The position numbers and the translations under genes are program-made. From positions 1 to 47,422 of the IMG/VR virus record IMGVR_UViG_3300003691_000012: 47,422 nucleotides of DNA. One strand, given 5' to 3'. The stretch comes from a virus. The notes under the pieces were generated by a model, which worked only from the letters and a program-made list of their open reading frames with translations, did no database searches and had not been told where the DNA came from. Of the stretch, positions 7,384-15,206 are shown in pieces. Each line of letters begins with the position of its first letter. Position 1 is the first letter of the stretch.

Positions 7384-8769
7384 TTATTTAGTTGAAATAG
7401 TGATTGTGGCTTTACCAGCCTTAGTCACTCTATTCGTACTAAAATCTACGTTAACAGGATAGGGATAAACCGTAACCTTAGTTTCAACATAGATAGGTTC
7501 AATGGTACCAGTACTACCTGCACACATTACCCATGTAGCTGAAGTATTTTTACTAGCAAATATTCCATTGGGTTCTGCCTGTTCAGTGATAGCAATAACA
7601 CCAAAATGCTTATCTTTGTAACCTACTTTTAGTGGGTTAGTTAAACTAGTATCGTAGTGTATGATTTCACCAAAATTTACTTTAGCTCTTTTGTTGTCCA
7701 CGCAAATCCATACTACCGGATAGCCTGGGTCTTCTCTGATAGCACTGCACTCTAAATCTGAAAATACAATTAACACAGTTGGCTTAGTTTTCTCATAGTA
7801 TTTAAATACCGGTGTCAGATTAGTCCCACCTCTACCTGAGAATCCTACTCCCTGCATTGTGTCATCAGCACTTAGCTTATGTACCACATGAATTTTGGTA
7901 TCAAAATCTATGATGGTTGTTAATGCTGGGTTCAATGTTTCCTTAATGTAATTAATTTCAGAAAGGAAAGCTCTGAACTGTTCATCACTCACTGAGCAGC
8001 TTGTATCGACTGCTACGCATATTTCACCTAAACTTTCACTAAACAGACTAGGTAAATAATACTCGGGCATGAAGCGTCTATTTGGCCACCTCCACGAGAA
8101 GTCATCTGCTGCAAAACTACTCATGTAATTTTGTAGGATAACCTGCCATGGTAATACTGGGTCAATTAACTCATCCAACATGATTTTCACATCATTCGGA
8201 ATAGAGCCATAAGCTTCAGGACTCTTCATACGGGCACGAGTTGCAGCTTTGGTTATGATTTCTTTAACAGCTTGCTGTACATCATCCTCGGTGCCTTTCT
8301 TTGGGCTACGAATATCACAGTCAAATCCATCACTGGAACCATTACCATTTTTCTTTGGTGTAGGGGGTAATAATTTATATACTTGTTCAGTGGACATATC
8401 ACGATACTGTGGGTCATGTAATCCATTAGGCGGGAGTTTGAATCCACTGGCTAGGAGCATTAAATTAATCACATGGTCAGCAGCTTTGTTATAGCGTTCG
8501 CCATCAAGATGCTGTCCACGGAATATATGATTAAATGCTACATGCCATGCTTCGTGAGCCATTAATCCAACACGCTGTTCTAATGTTAGTGGTTCCCAAA
8601 ATTTAGGACTCATTCCAATGACAGTGCCATCGGTGTAAGCTGTCTTACATGACTCGTCCCATACAAATTTTAATGAGAATAATATGGAGGAAATGAACGC
8701 ACTATTGTTCGCAGCCATTAAAGCAATTTTTACTTTATTATATGACTTATCTAATTCTTGCTGATTCAT
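7384..8769 (-). CDS. metallopeptidase-like / VWA domain protein (N4 gp25-like)
   Basis: The 461-residue protein has two parts. The N-terminal half carries a zinc-peptidase-like motif AHEAWHVAFNH (HExxH, residues 72-76), the DUF2201 type. The C-terminal half is a von Willebrand factor A fold with a MIDAS motif VAVDTSCS near residue 254 and a later SDLECS strand. In N4 and relatives such a protein is encoded next to a MoxR ATPase; these pairs act like RavA/ViaA chaperone-type machines, although the phage target is not known. It starts 9 bases after the ATPase stop, so the two are surely one unit. A strong terminator follows. Confidence 0.92.
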   Translation of the reverse strand: MNQQELDKSYNKVKIALMAANNSAFISSILFSLKFVWDESCKTAYTDGTVIGMSPKFWEPLTLEQRVGLMAHEAWHVAFNHIFRGQHLDGERYNKAADHVINLMLLASGFKLPPNGLHDPQYRDMSTEQVYKLLPPTPKKNGNGSSDGFDCDIRSPKKGTEDDVQQAVKEIITKAATRARMKSPEAYGSIPNDVKIMLDELIDPVLPWQVILQNYMSSFAADDFSWRWPNRRFMPEYYLPSLFSESLGEICVAVDTSCSVSDEQFRAFLSEINYIKETLNPALTTIIDFDTKIHVVHKLSADDTMQGVGFSGRGGTNLTPVFKYYEKTKPTVLIVFSDLECSAIREDPGYPVVWICVDNKRAKVNFGEIIHYDTSLTNPLKVGYKDKHFGVIAITEQAEPNGIFASKNTSATWVMCAGSTGTIEPIYVETKVTVYPYPVNVDFSTNRVTKAGKATITISTK

Positions 8770-8778
8770 AGTATTCTC

Positions 8779-9879
8779 CTAAAGCAAATCTTGGTAATTC
8801 TCATTTAACCATTTATCAATAGCAGGACAATCTGCAATTTTACGGTCACGCTTAATAGCACCCTGAAATGTAATAACTTGGAACTCTACAGCTAATCTAT
8901 TTGTAAATTTAATTAGTTGGTCCATATCATCTTGCTTAGTTAATTCCATGTGGCCAGACACTAATGCACTAAGTGCAAATGATACACTTGGGTCATCTTT
9001 AATTGGTACACCTAATGGGTTATTAATGATTTCTTGAATAGTTGGAATCTCTCCATATACATCACAAAATGCTTTGAATTCTGTAGCAGCCCCAGTACCA
9101 ACTGTTCCTGCTAATATAGGTAATTTTTTTGATTCTACCTTTGCCCATGGTTTAATTATTTTTGATACAAATTCCCATGTCCTTGAACAAGGAAAAGTTT
9201 TATCATTATGATTTGCATCAAACTTATGTAATAAGTCATCACGGAATGCAATGAAACCTAATACACGATAATCTATTCCATTTTTGTATCCCCAGTCTAG
9301 CCATTCTGATGGCTTAACTAGTAATTCTAAATGAATTAAACGCGACTGCATTGCTGTGCTTGTTCTATTAACAATAGCATTATCTGTGGCAAGATTACCT
9401 GCACACATGATTGCAACTTTGTCATGCAATTTATGCATACCAACTTGCTTATCTAAAACTAATTTATATGCAGCAGCTTGTACTGACATTGGAGCTGAAT
9501 TAAATTCATCTAATAACAAAAACCAACCTGCATATTTTTCCCCTGTTGTAGCTATTTCAGTCGTACCTGCAGTAAAGGTAGGCTCTACTTTCCAAGGTAA
9601 ACTATCTCCTTCAATTGGAAAAGTGTCCATTGGCACATAACCAGCTTTTGTACCTGACTTGTTAATAAAAGGAAACCCATTTAAGTCAGTTGGGTCACTT
9701 TGTGATAATCGCAAATCAATTAATAATAAATTTCTTTCTTTTGCTATTTCGGCAGCTAGTGCTGATTTACCTACGCCTGGCGATGCAGTAACCATTGGTA
9801 CTAGTCCTGCTCGCAGTACGTCATATACTGCTTCTTTGCATGGTACAAATGATAATGCGTGTACGTTTGCTGTGCTCAT
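8779..9879 (-). CDS. MoxR-family AAA+ ATPase (N4 gp24-like)
   Basis: The 366-residue product has Walker A ASPGVGKS (residues 32-39), Walker B LLLDEFNSAP (D124-E125) and downstream sensor and arginine-finger-like regions (CAGNLATDN, then NRTSTAMQSR). It matches MoxR-type AAA+ proteins that remodel or load metal-binding VWA partners, and such a partner is encoded directly downstream. An AGGA site precedes the ATG at 9879. The gene is preceded by a terminator and two other hairpins, so it is probably transcribed separately from the RNA polymerase genes. Confidence 0.93.
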   Translation of the reverse strand: MSTANVHALSFVPCKEAVYDVLRAGLVPMVTASPGVGKSALAAEIAKERNLLLIDLRLSQSDPTDLNGFPFINKSGTKAGYVPMDTFPIEGDSLPWKVEPTFTAGTTEIATTGEKYAGWFLLLDEFNSAPMSVQAAAYKLVLDKQVGMHKLHDKVAIMCAGNLATDNAIVNRTSTAMQSRLIHLELLVKPSEWLDWGYKNGIDYRVLGFIAFRDDLLHKFDANHNDKTFPCSRTWEFVSKIIKPWAKVESKKLPILAGTVGTGAATEFKAFCDVYGEIPTIQEIINNPLGVPIKDDPSVSFALSALVSGHMELTKQDDMDQLIKFTNRLAVEFQVITFQGAIKRDRKIADCPAIDKWLNENYQDLL

Positions 9880-9921
9880 AATTCTATCCTGTTTGGTTTA
9901 TGGAAGTTTGTTCTATCTGAT

Positions 9922-9960
9922 GAGGAAAAAATAGGGAGTGATGTCAATGCACCACTCCCT
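9922..9960 (-). terminator. rho-independent terminator between RNA polymerase and MoxR genes
   Basis: On the minus strand AGGGAGTG (9960-9953) pairs with CACTCCCT (9940-9933), 8 bp, followed directly by ATTTTTT. It lies about 130 bases after the RNA polymerase stop and 45 before the ATPase start. Confidence 0.8.
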
Positions 9961-9975
9961 AAAACATATATCAAC

Positions 9976-10011
9976 TTGGTTGTATCAAGAGTACTGACAC
10001 GGTACAACCAA
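9976..10011 (-). repeat. inverted repeat, 9-bp arms
   Basis: TTGGTTGTA (9976-9984) is exactly complementary to TACAACCAA (10003-10011), with an 18-base loop. It lies between the RNA polymerase stop and the terminator at 9922-9960, and has no U-run of its own. It could be an operator or an RNA-stabilising stem. Confidence 0.5.
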
Positions 10012-10071
10012 ATCGTAGAGACAATATGCAAGTGCCTTTTTCCACCCGCATCAGTTTTATATTGGAATCAA

Positions 10072-10088
10072 AACCGCTGGAAGCGGTT
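10072..10088 (-). promoter_or_regulatory. 7-bp hairpin with GGA loop (N4-type promoter hairpin or terminator)
   Basis: AACCGCT, GGA, AGCGGTT form a perfect 7-bp stem with a 3-base loop on the + strand, overlapping the RNA polymerase stop codon. The bases before it read TCAAAA, which resembles the CAAAA plus GGA-loop layout of N4 virion RNA polymerase promoters on the template strand (from memory of the N4 promoter). On the minus strand it is followed by TTTTG, so it might equally be a weak terminator. Confidence 0.4.
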
Positions 10089-10274
10089 AAGCTAATGGAT
10101 ACTCTGCTAGTTTAATCAAGTTACCTAAACTGTCAGAAAGTTTTCTATAAGTAACGTGATGATTATCACTAATTTCTTGTAAGATTGTTTCTAATAAATT
10201 TAGTTCAGCAATTGATGCAAGAATATCACGATAGTTTTCTCGAACATTCTGCATATAGTTTGGTGATGCCCAGA
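10087..10274 (-). CDS. RNA polymerase large subunit, exon 2 (N4 gp16-like, C-terminus)
   Basis: This exon completes the polymerase gene interrupted at 11255. After splicing the frame continues from the split Phe codon of HDSF to WASPNYMQNVRENYRDILA and ends LIKLAEYPLA, with stop at 10087-10089. It carries the C-terminal helix region that follows motif C in single-subunit RNA polymerases. Exon 1 (799 nt) plus this exon (188 nt) give 987 nt, exactly 328 codons and a stop. Without splicing the protein would end 7 residues after HDSF (next stop TAG) and lose this part. Confidence 0.85.
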
Positions 10275-11254
10275 CAGGGCGTTAATCAGCTCGTTACACT
10301 GACCTTACTTCCCGTGATTTGTATGAAAACTATATTTTATATTAGCCCTCTCACGAGATAACTTTGCTTCTTCTAATGTATCAAATAGCCCTAAGTGGAT
10401 TTGTTTCTTATCCACCATGATATAAGCACGGTATTTGTTAGTAGGCTGATGGACAGCTACACCTAGTACCCCAGTTGTATTATTAGAACTAATTGATTCA
10501 TTTTGGTGGTTAATCTTATTAGTAACTTCTCTAAGATTTACCCACCTATTATCATTACGAATATGATTGATGTGGTCTACTTGTTCAGGTAAATACCCAA
10601 GCATATACAGGAAGCATAACCTGTGGGCTAGATAATCTACACTACCTACCCGTACAGTTAAGTAACCTGCGCTATGCAAAGCAGCAGCAGCATCATTTGA
10701 TACACCACTTCTAGTAGTAAACCTATGAGTCCATGCGCCAGTAGTTTTGTCGTATTTAAACCACTTACGTAGCGCTTCCTGTGTTACTTCAGTTATATCT
10801 ATAATTCCTGTTTTGCATGAATTGCACAAACAACCTATTTTAGACTTCCTAGAAGAATACAGGTCTTTAGTGGTGTACATAGCTTTACAACTAGTACATT
10901 CACATTCAGCACCCATTTTACCTATTCGTTTAATAATATTTAGCATTGTATTTCTCAATTGTGTATTTGGTTTTGATTATACCCTAACTGAGAATGTAAG
11001 TCTCCAATTTTCACTGGAGTATCGGACTATATCTTCATCCCTCATTACTGAGTAGGATGCAAGGCACTTCGGCTCCCACTTGGGTAGCCTATGGATTTCA
11101 TTGACCGTTCTGGTCTGTATATCCTAGTCTCTGAACCTTCAAAGGGATTCCTCCCTAAGCTTGGCTGCTGATTGGCATACTCTTTCGAGGTTAGCTTCCC
11201 AGACAGTTCACCTTGTCTTGACCACATATTACTATGCGGCATCGCTCTGTATGA
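10275..11254 (-). mobile_element. group I intron (980 nt) with HNH homing endonuclease gene
   Basis: The intron splits codon 267 of the polymerase large subunit. The sequence shows: the 5' exon ends in U (...GATTCGT); an internal guide CAGAGCGA at 11249-11242 whose GCGA half pairs with exon UCGU, with the conserved U-G wobble at the splice site (P1), and whose CAGA half pairs with the first bases UCUG of the 3' exon (P10); a P7-type core signature GAAGATATAGTCC at 11036-11024; a P9-like CTCCA/TGGAG stem just after it; and a terminal G before the 3' exon. The endonuclease gene lies after the core, in the P9 region. Excision restores an uninterrupted frame. Confidence 0.88.
10305..10946 (-). 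CDS. intron-encoded HNH homing endonuclease with AP2-like C-terminus
   Basis: The protein (213 aa from the ATG at 10946; a TTG 12 bases upstream is an alternative) starts with a zinc-binding-like cluster (CECTSCK...CLCNSCK), then the HNH core VDHINHIRNDNRWVNLR near residue 130-146, and a C-terminal segment GVHQ...YRAYIMVDKKQIHLGLFDTLEEAK of the AP2 DNA-binding type. This arrangement is typical of phage HNH_3 homing enzymes, which cut intron-less alleles to spread their intron. It sits wholly within the group I intron of the RNA polymerase gene. Confidence 0.9.
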   Translation of the reverse strand: MLNIIKRIGKMGAECECTSCKAMYTTKDLYSSRKSKIGCLCNSCKTGIIDITEVTQEALRKWFKYDKTTGAWTHRFTTRSGVSNDAAAALHSAGYLTVRVGSVDYLAHRLCFLYMLGYLPEQVDHINHIRNDNRWVNLREVTNKINHQNESISSNNTTGVLGVAVHQPTNKYRAYIMVDKKQIHLGLFDTLEEAKLSRERANIKYSFHTNHGK

Positions 11255-12053
11255 ACGAATCATGAATTGTTAATAATTCAAACTTCTGTTCAGTTGCTAA
11301 TCTGTACATCTCCCTAACTATATAACCATCAATTGATTGTACAATATTAGCAGGTAATGATAAGTCAAAATCGGTTGATTGATTAATGTATGCACGATGT
11401 GTAAATGTGGCATGATTCAATTCATCAACTTCAATTTTCTTATCAACTGGGGTCATCACTTTAACTCTAGCAGTATGTTGGTCAGGTAATGTCCAAACAT
11501 ATTCTAATGCCGTGGAATCTTGATAGCTTTGAATACTGGTTAGTACGTCCATTGCACCTGGGAATAACTCCCACATTGTGTCATAGAATGTTTCCAACTC
11601 AATTGTACCATCACCAAATAATTGTTTGGGTTGTGCCCTTGAATTATACATAGTAGTCATCACCGGCTTCTTTACTTCCTTAGTTGTGTACTGAGTACCA
11701 CATTTATTAAAGATTACTTCTGCAACTTTTCTGTATGCATTTTCCCGTCTACCTGTGTTAATTAAATTAACATTTCCAGCAGTGGTATGGCACCCACTTA
11801 AGCAAGCCATAATTTGTAATCCAGAACTAGTAGCATCCATGCTTGTTAAGAACCCAGTAGCAACTCCTGCTTCTGCGTCTAACAGTGCATTATAAGCTTT
11901 TGTTGCAAGAATAGGTTCTTTGGCTTTTTGTGTAATAAAAGTATCTCTGTTTGTGTCAACCCATTTGACACGGTCCTCAAAGTTTAATTCACCCTGCCCA
12001 AACTGCTCAGCTAAATCAATTTTAATGTATTCATATGCTGAATATTTATTCAT
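11255..12053 (-). CDS. RNA polymerase large subunit, exon 1 (N4 gp16-like, T7-type)
   Basis: This exon encodes the catalytic part of a T7-family RNA polymerase: motif A TSMDATSSGLQ with catalytic D73, motif B KEVKKPVMTTMYNSR around residues 126-139 with conserved Lys and Tyr, and motif C TIHDSF with catalytic D265. The intron is inserted one base into the Phe codon after HDS. The start (GELNFEDRVKW region) corresponds to about residue 460 of T7 RNA polymerase, directly after the point where the small subunit ends, so the two genes together make one polymerase, as N4 gp15/gp16 (RNAPII) do for middle transcription. The coupling of start 12053 to the upstream stop at 12054 is immediate. Confidence 0.92.
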
Positions 12054-12278
12054 TTAATTATCTCCCAATAATAGATTTTTTAAGTTTCGTTTACGTTCTA
12101 AAGACTTAACCCAGTGCACCACCCAAGCAGATGCTTCTCGTTTATTCATATCGTAGTGTTCAACTAGATAACCCGAGCCGCACATATTTGATTTACCTGA
12201 ATCCCTTACCATAGCCATGAAGTTAAATATTTCTTCCTCCTTGGCTATGTGTTTATTTAGTGGATTAGGTAATGGCAT
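12054..12278 (-). CDS. small helical protein with C-terminal KLKxLL tag, between polymerase subunit genes
   Basis: The ATG at 12278 was chosen because it overlaps the end of the upstream gene by 14 bases and starts a coherent 74-aa protein (MPLPNPLNKHIAKEEEIFNF). It is mostly helical (MNKREASAWVVHWVKSLERK) and ends RNLKNLLLGDN, one of the recurring C-terminal tags. It stops one base before the start of the large polymerase subunit. Position suggests a factor working with the polymerase, but that is inference. Confidence 0.65.
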   Translation of the reverse strand: MPLPNPLNKHIAKEEEIFNFMAMVRDSGKSNMCGSGYLVEHYDMNKREASAWVVHWVKSLERKRNLKNLLLGDN

Positions 12279-12600
12279 CGTCAATAACCACGAGAGCTGG
12301 ATTTGTACCAGTAAATGCGTATCCTCCACTATGACCAGGGTCAAACCCCTGCCACTCTTTTGGTTCTTCAGATACTCCCTTAAGTGAGCCAGTGACTAAT
12401 AACAACTTTAATCTATGTGGTTTCATTAACTCAGTTACTCTTGCAAGTACTTTACGTTTTTGACAGCCACGATGGATATGGTAGGTATTACAAATAGAAG
12501 AAGCCATGCGTTTTTCAGCATTTTCACTCAACTCATGTCCTCCGTAATGTTGAATCCATTTATACCTAAATGCCCTGTTTAATTTTTTATTACTAATCAT
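12265..12600 (-). CDS. hypothetical basic protein between polymerase subunit genes (111 aa)
   Basis: The product is basic in its first half (MISNKKLNRAFRYKWIQHYGG, with His and Cys scattered: CNTYHIHRGCQKRK), then HRLKLLLVTGSLKG and a Gly-rich stretch (GFDPGHSGGYAFTG). Start ATGA overlaps the upstream stop; stop overlaps the next start. I recognise no domain. It belongs to the three-gene insert separating the two polymerase subunits. Confidence 0.6.
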   Translation of the reverse strand: MISNKKLNRAFRYKWIQHYGGHELSENAEKRMASSICNTYHIHRGCQKRKVLARVTELMKPHRLKLLLVTGSLKGVSEEPKEWQGFDPGHSGGYAFTGTNPALVVIDDAIT

Positions 12601-12839
12601 ACATCCTCCGTTAATAGATTTTTAAGTTGGTCTTTCTTTCCCCACTCGTGCTCAGCATCTGGTACAAATGTTAATGACGTTTGTTGATTACTGTCATAAC
12701 TAATCTGGTCATTATCTCTACCAGATACAGTACTTACTTGGTTAAATATCTCTAGTTTTATTAGCCAACCACCATGTACTCTTAACCTAAATGTTTTATA
12801 TTCTTCATCCACTGCTTCCCATTTTTGAACTCTAAGCAT
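12597..12839 (-). CDS. small beta-rich protein with C-terminal KLKxLL-type tag (80 aa)
   Basis: The ATG at 12839, 2 bases after the small polymerase subunit stop, has a GGGGG/GTAGG site and is preferred to starts inside that gene. The product begins MLRVQKWEAVDEEYKTFRLR, shows several beta strands, and ends GKKDQLKNLLTEDV, a member of the recurring C-terminal tag set. Function unknown; probably co-translated with the polymerase subunits. Confidence 0.6.
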   Translation of the reverse strand: MLRVQKWEAVDEEYKTFRLRVHGGWLIKLEIFNQVSTVSGRDNDQISYDSNQQTSLTFVPDAEHEWGKKDQLKNLLTEDV

Positions 12840-12840
12840 C

Positions 12841-13764
12841 CTACACCCCCTCAATAATCTGAGGAGTTGCTAGATTAATCAAACTTTTCTTGTAGCTAGT
12901 TGATTGGATATTTACATGAAAGCCTTGCGAATAAATTCTCCCACGTTTGTCAAATTTCCAAGTGAGATAGAACTCATTACCTGCTGCAATTAATTCATCA
13001 TATACAGTGTTAGAAGTAGTCACTAAACGTAAATGGTTTTGTGCCTTCTCTGCTATTTGTCTAGGTGAATCATCAGCACTAGGTGCCTTGGCTTCTTCCT
13101 CTAACTTTAGCATCCTAAGGTCTAATGAAAGTTTAACTGAAGCAGCTTGATTGATTGCAGCTAAGTTTAATTTATCATCATGGTGATTACCTTTTCCCAA
13201 AATAACAGAGTCATTTTTGGTTAGGTAACCTCCACTACTATTTGTCCAAACTTTTTCAGGTGCACAAATCATAGGTGGTAAATATTTCATCTTATCTAAT
13301 CGTGCAATTGCTTTATTTTCTAGTGCATAATTACTACGAATCATTATTGAACCTGATTCACTATCAGCAGCAGAGATAACATCATATAAACCAGTGTGAC
13401 CAACTACAGCTATTACTTCAGCTGCTGTCTTCACTCCAGAGAATATATCTTCGTATCCCATTTCTTCTGCCAGTTTTCCAACTACTGATTGAATAGATAC
13501 TGGAGTTTGTAATGGTAAAGTTATTAATAAAATTTCCATTACTAGTTCTATATTATCTAATTCAGTGTTATCTAAATAATAACCAATACGATTATTCTTA
13601 CTCGCATAACTGTAATTAGTTGTGAAATACGTATCCAGTTTGTGTAATGCTTCACTCAATAAAAGTGGCAGTGCTTCTTTCATGTCACGTAGAATAATTG
13701 CTCTGCGGTCATGTCTGCTATATTTATCTTCAATTGTTATTTGTGCTAGTCGTTTTAAATTCAT
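12841..13764 (-). CDS. RNA polymerase small subunit, N4 gp15-like (RNAPII)
   Basis: The 307-residue product is the N-terminal half of a split T7-type RNA polymerase. Its C-terminus, TWKFDKRGRIYSQGF followed by SYKKSLINLATPQII, matches the 'DxRGRxY ... LLxLA' region at about residues 420-460 of T7 RNA polymerase; the rest of the enzyme is encoded downstream as the large subunit. In N4 this heterodimer transcribes middle genes. AGGAG lies before the ATG at 13764. In contrast to a simple adjacent pair, three small genes separate the subunits here. Confidence 0.88.
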   Translation of the reverse strand: MNLKRLAQITIEDKYSRHDRRAIILRDMKEALPLLLSEALHKLDTYFTTNYSYASKNNRIGYYLDNTELDNIELVMEILLITLPLQTPVSIQSVVGKLAEEMGYEDIFSGVKTAAEVIAVVGHTGLYDVISAADSESGSIMIRSNYALENKAIARLDKMKYLPPMICAPEKVWTNSSGGYLTKNDSVILGKGNHHDDKLNLAAINQAASVKLSLDLRMLKLEEEAKAPSADDSPRQIAEKAQNHLRLVTTSNTVYDELIAAGNEFYLTWKFDKRGRIYSQGFHVNIQSTSYKKSLINLATPQIIEGV

Positions 13765-13785
13765 ATATCACTCCTGATAGTTTAT

Positions 13786-14088
13786 TTATTTATTTATTGC
13801 CCAAATGGTTTGTTGCCCTTTTAATAAATCATTTAACTTGTGTTTTTTTATCTTATCAACTACTTCACATAATAATGAAAAATCTATATATACTTCTTCC
13901 GATAGTGTTACTCTATTGTCTACTGGATTGAAAACGACTCCTTCGTACTCTTCTGCATCATTTAATCTTAAACTTAAGTCAGGGAGTTCCCAATCAGCGT
14001 TGTAAAATTGACAACCTTTACATTTTTTAATACTTCCAGTAATTTTTTGTATTTCACAATTATGACAACCCTCATGAAATATTTTCAT
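13786..14088 (-). CDS. Cys-rich small protein with KLxxLL tag near its end (100 aa)
   Basis: The N-terminus has four to five cysteines in a zinc-knuckle-like arrangement (CHNC...CKGC). The C-terminal part has helix VYIDFSLLCEVVDKI followed by KKHKLNDLLKG, the recurring tag, but here it is extended by QQTIWAINK. It lies 22 bases upstream of the small RNA polymerase subunit. Function unknown. Confidence 0.65.
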   Translation of the reverse strand: MKIFHEGCHNCEIQKITGSIKKCKGCQFYNADWELPDLSLRLNDAEEYEGVVFNPVDNRVTLSEEVYIDFSLLCEVVDKIKKHKLNDLLKGQQTIWAINK

Positions 14089-14097
14089 AGTTCGCTC

Positions 14098-14400
14098 CTA
14101 TTTATTGTGGTATTGCCAGAGAAACGCATTGCATTTATTGTGCATGGCTCCGATGGTCATACCGGTTTTGTGGTCGTGGTGAAGATGTATTGGATATTTG
14201 AAAAAGTTTGGCGGGAAAAGCCTAGTGTTTATTTCCACTATACGTACTTCTCTTGATGGAGGGTCGTTTAGATTATTTTTACAATAATGACATAAACCAT
14301 TTTGATTTATTACATATTGTTCCCGTGCTAATTTACGCAAAGTCCAGTGGGCTTTCTCATAATTTATAGGGAGCTTAATTTCTAGTGATGGTTCAGACAT
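14098..14400 (-). CDS. HNH endonuclease, free-standing small type (100 aa)
   Basis: The protein has CHYCKNNL, then a basic segment, then the core IHLHHDHKTGMTIGAMHNKCNAFLW. This short HNH family (about 80-100 aa, 'HLHHxHxTGxTIGAVHxxCNAxLW') is widespread in phages, often near genes for nucleotide or transcription enzymes, and is thought to act as a homing or nicking enzyme. It is the first gene after the promoter-like hairpin at 14436-14454. A junction-resolving role is also possible, since the motif resembles the endonuclease VII fold. Confidence 0.85.
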   Translation of the reverse strand: MSEPSLEIKLPINYEKAHWTLRKLAREQYVINQNGLCHYCKNNLNDPPSREVRIVEINTRLFPPNFFKYPIHLHHDHKTGMTIGAMHNKCNAFLWQYHNK

Positions 14401-14435
14401 AATTAATACCTCTGATTGAGTGGATAGGCAAAATA

Positions 14436-14454
14436 CCCACCCACTCGGTACGAG
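14436..14454 (-). promoter_or_regulatory. GTA-loop hairpin, putative virion-RNA-polymerase promoter
   Basis: CTCG, GTA, CGAG (14444-14454) is a perfect 4-bp stem with a 3-base loop on the + strand, the template strand for the leftward genes. CCC lies at 14436-14438, where the other sites have CCT, 11 bases before the loop centre. It is 36 bases upstream of the HNH gene start. Confidence 0.5.
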
Positions 14455-14470
14455 CTAAAGATGAAGATGC

Positions 14471-14836
14471 TTAAGAAGTTGCAACATGAATGCTTTGGAT
14501 GATTGTAGTCAATCGTGCATTATCAAAACTAAGGTTTTCACCACGGTCAATTTCTTCATTAATTTCATCACGCAGTCTTTTTGTTTCTATTTCATATGCA
14601 AGGTGTCTGGCTTTTCTGTCACTGGTTGCATTGTTCACAAATTCCTTTCGCTCTATTGCATGTTCCATACGCAAAGCAGTGTGGGCAATCTTATGCTCAC
14701 TGACTTCTTCAGATAACTTTCCTGTTACCATAACTGCTTCCATATATAATCTGACTAGTTCTTTTTTGGAATGCTTAAGAAGCAATGTAGCTCTAGTTGC
14801 ACCGGTGTTTTTATTTTCTTCTGTTTCTTTTTTCAT
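14471..14836 (-). CDS. coiled-coil hypothetical protein (121 aa)
   Basis: The ATG at 14836 follows AAAGGAAG and was preferred to the upstream frame start. The product is very rich in Glu, Lys and Arg with heptads over most of its length (VRLYMEAVMVTGKLSEEVSEH; YEIETKRLRDEINEEIDRGE). It is likely an elongated coiled coil. It is followed by the hairpin at 14436-14454 that probably begins the next transcript. Confidence 0.6.
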   Translation of the reverse strand: MKKETEENKNTGATRATLLLKHSKKELVRLYMEAVMVTGKLSEEVSEHKIAHTALRMEHAIERKEFVNNATSDRKARHLAYEIETKRLRDEINEEIDRGENLSFDNARLTTIIQSIHVATS

Positions 14837-14869
14837 GGTTCTTCCTTTTGGTTGGTTATACAATTACAA

Positions 14870-14977
14870 TTATTTGTAGTTAGTATTCTTTTTAAGTAAA
14901 ACTCTTAATTTCCCATATGGGTAGGTTTCCTTCCCCATGCTATCTCCTGCTAAAATCATACGTTGTTTCCAAGACAT
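14870..14977 (-). CDS. very small basic protein (35 aa)
   Basis: GGAG lies at the right distance before the ATG at 14977, and the frame encodes MSWKQRMILAGDSMGKETYP followed by a Lys-rich end. It overlaps neither neighbour, but starts 2 bases after the upstream stop. The good site and spacing support translation; function unknown. Confidence 0.45.
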   Translation of the reverse strand: MSWKQRMILAGDSMGKETYPYGKLRVLLKKNTNYK

Positions 14978-14979
14978 AG

Positions 14980-15204
14980 CTATTCTCCACTTGTTGATTG
15001 AATCCATTTATTGTTAACCTTACACCACAGTAACTCATTAGAATCACGCCTTGCTTCTTCCACTTTAAATTCAGTGAAACAAGTTTCAGGGTCTTTCACA
15101 AATTTAGCGTCTAATTCAGTGATTGCTGTATGTACAGCTAACAATGTACCGCCTATCATGAATACGAATGTTGCTATAATAATAATACCTTTAAAAATGT
15201 TCAT
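14980..15204 (-). CDS. small protein with N-terminal membrane anchor (74 aa)
   Basis: Residues about 5-27 (KGIIIIATFVFMIGGTLLAV) form one hydrophobic helix; the remainder is soluble with two cysteines (TCFTEF, LWCKV) that could form a disulfide if the tail is periplasmic. AGGAG precedes the ATG. Function unknown. Confidence 0.6.
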   Translation of the reverse strand: MNIFKGIIIIATFVFMIGGTLLAVHTAITELDAKFVKDPETCFTEFKVEEARRDSNELLWCKVNNKWIQSTSGE

Positions 15205-15206
15205 AT

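Noticed and set aside
10072-10088. simple terminator of the RNA polymerase gene
   Set aside because: Not fully rejected: only four U's follow and a much better terminator lies at 9922-9960, so it is listed as a promoter-type hairpin with that alternative stated.
11045-11263. 72-aa frame on the minus strand at the start of the intron
   Set aside because: It lies in the intron core, across the guide and P3-P7 elements, and has no ribosome site or protein-like pattern; the base order is explained by RNA structure.
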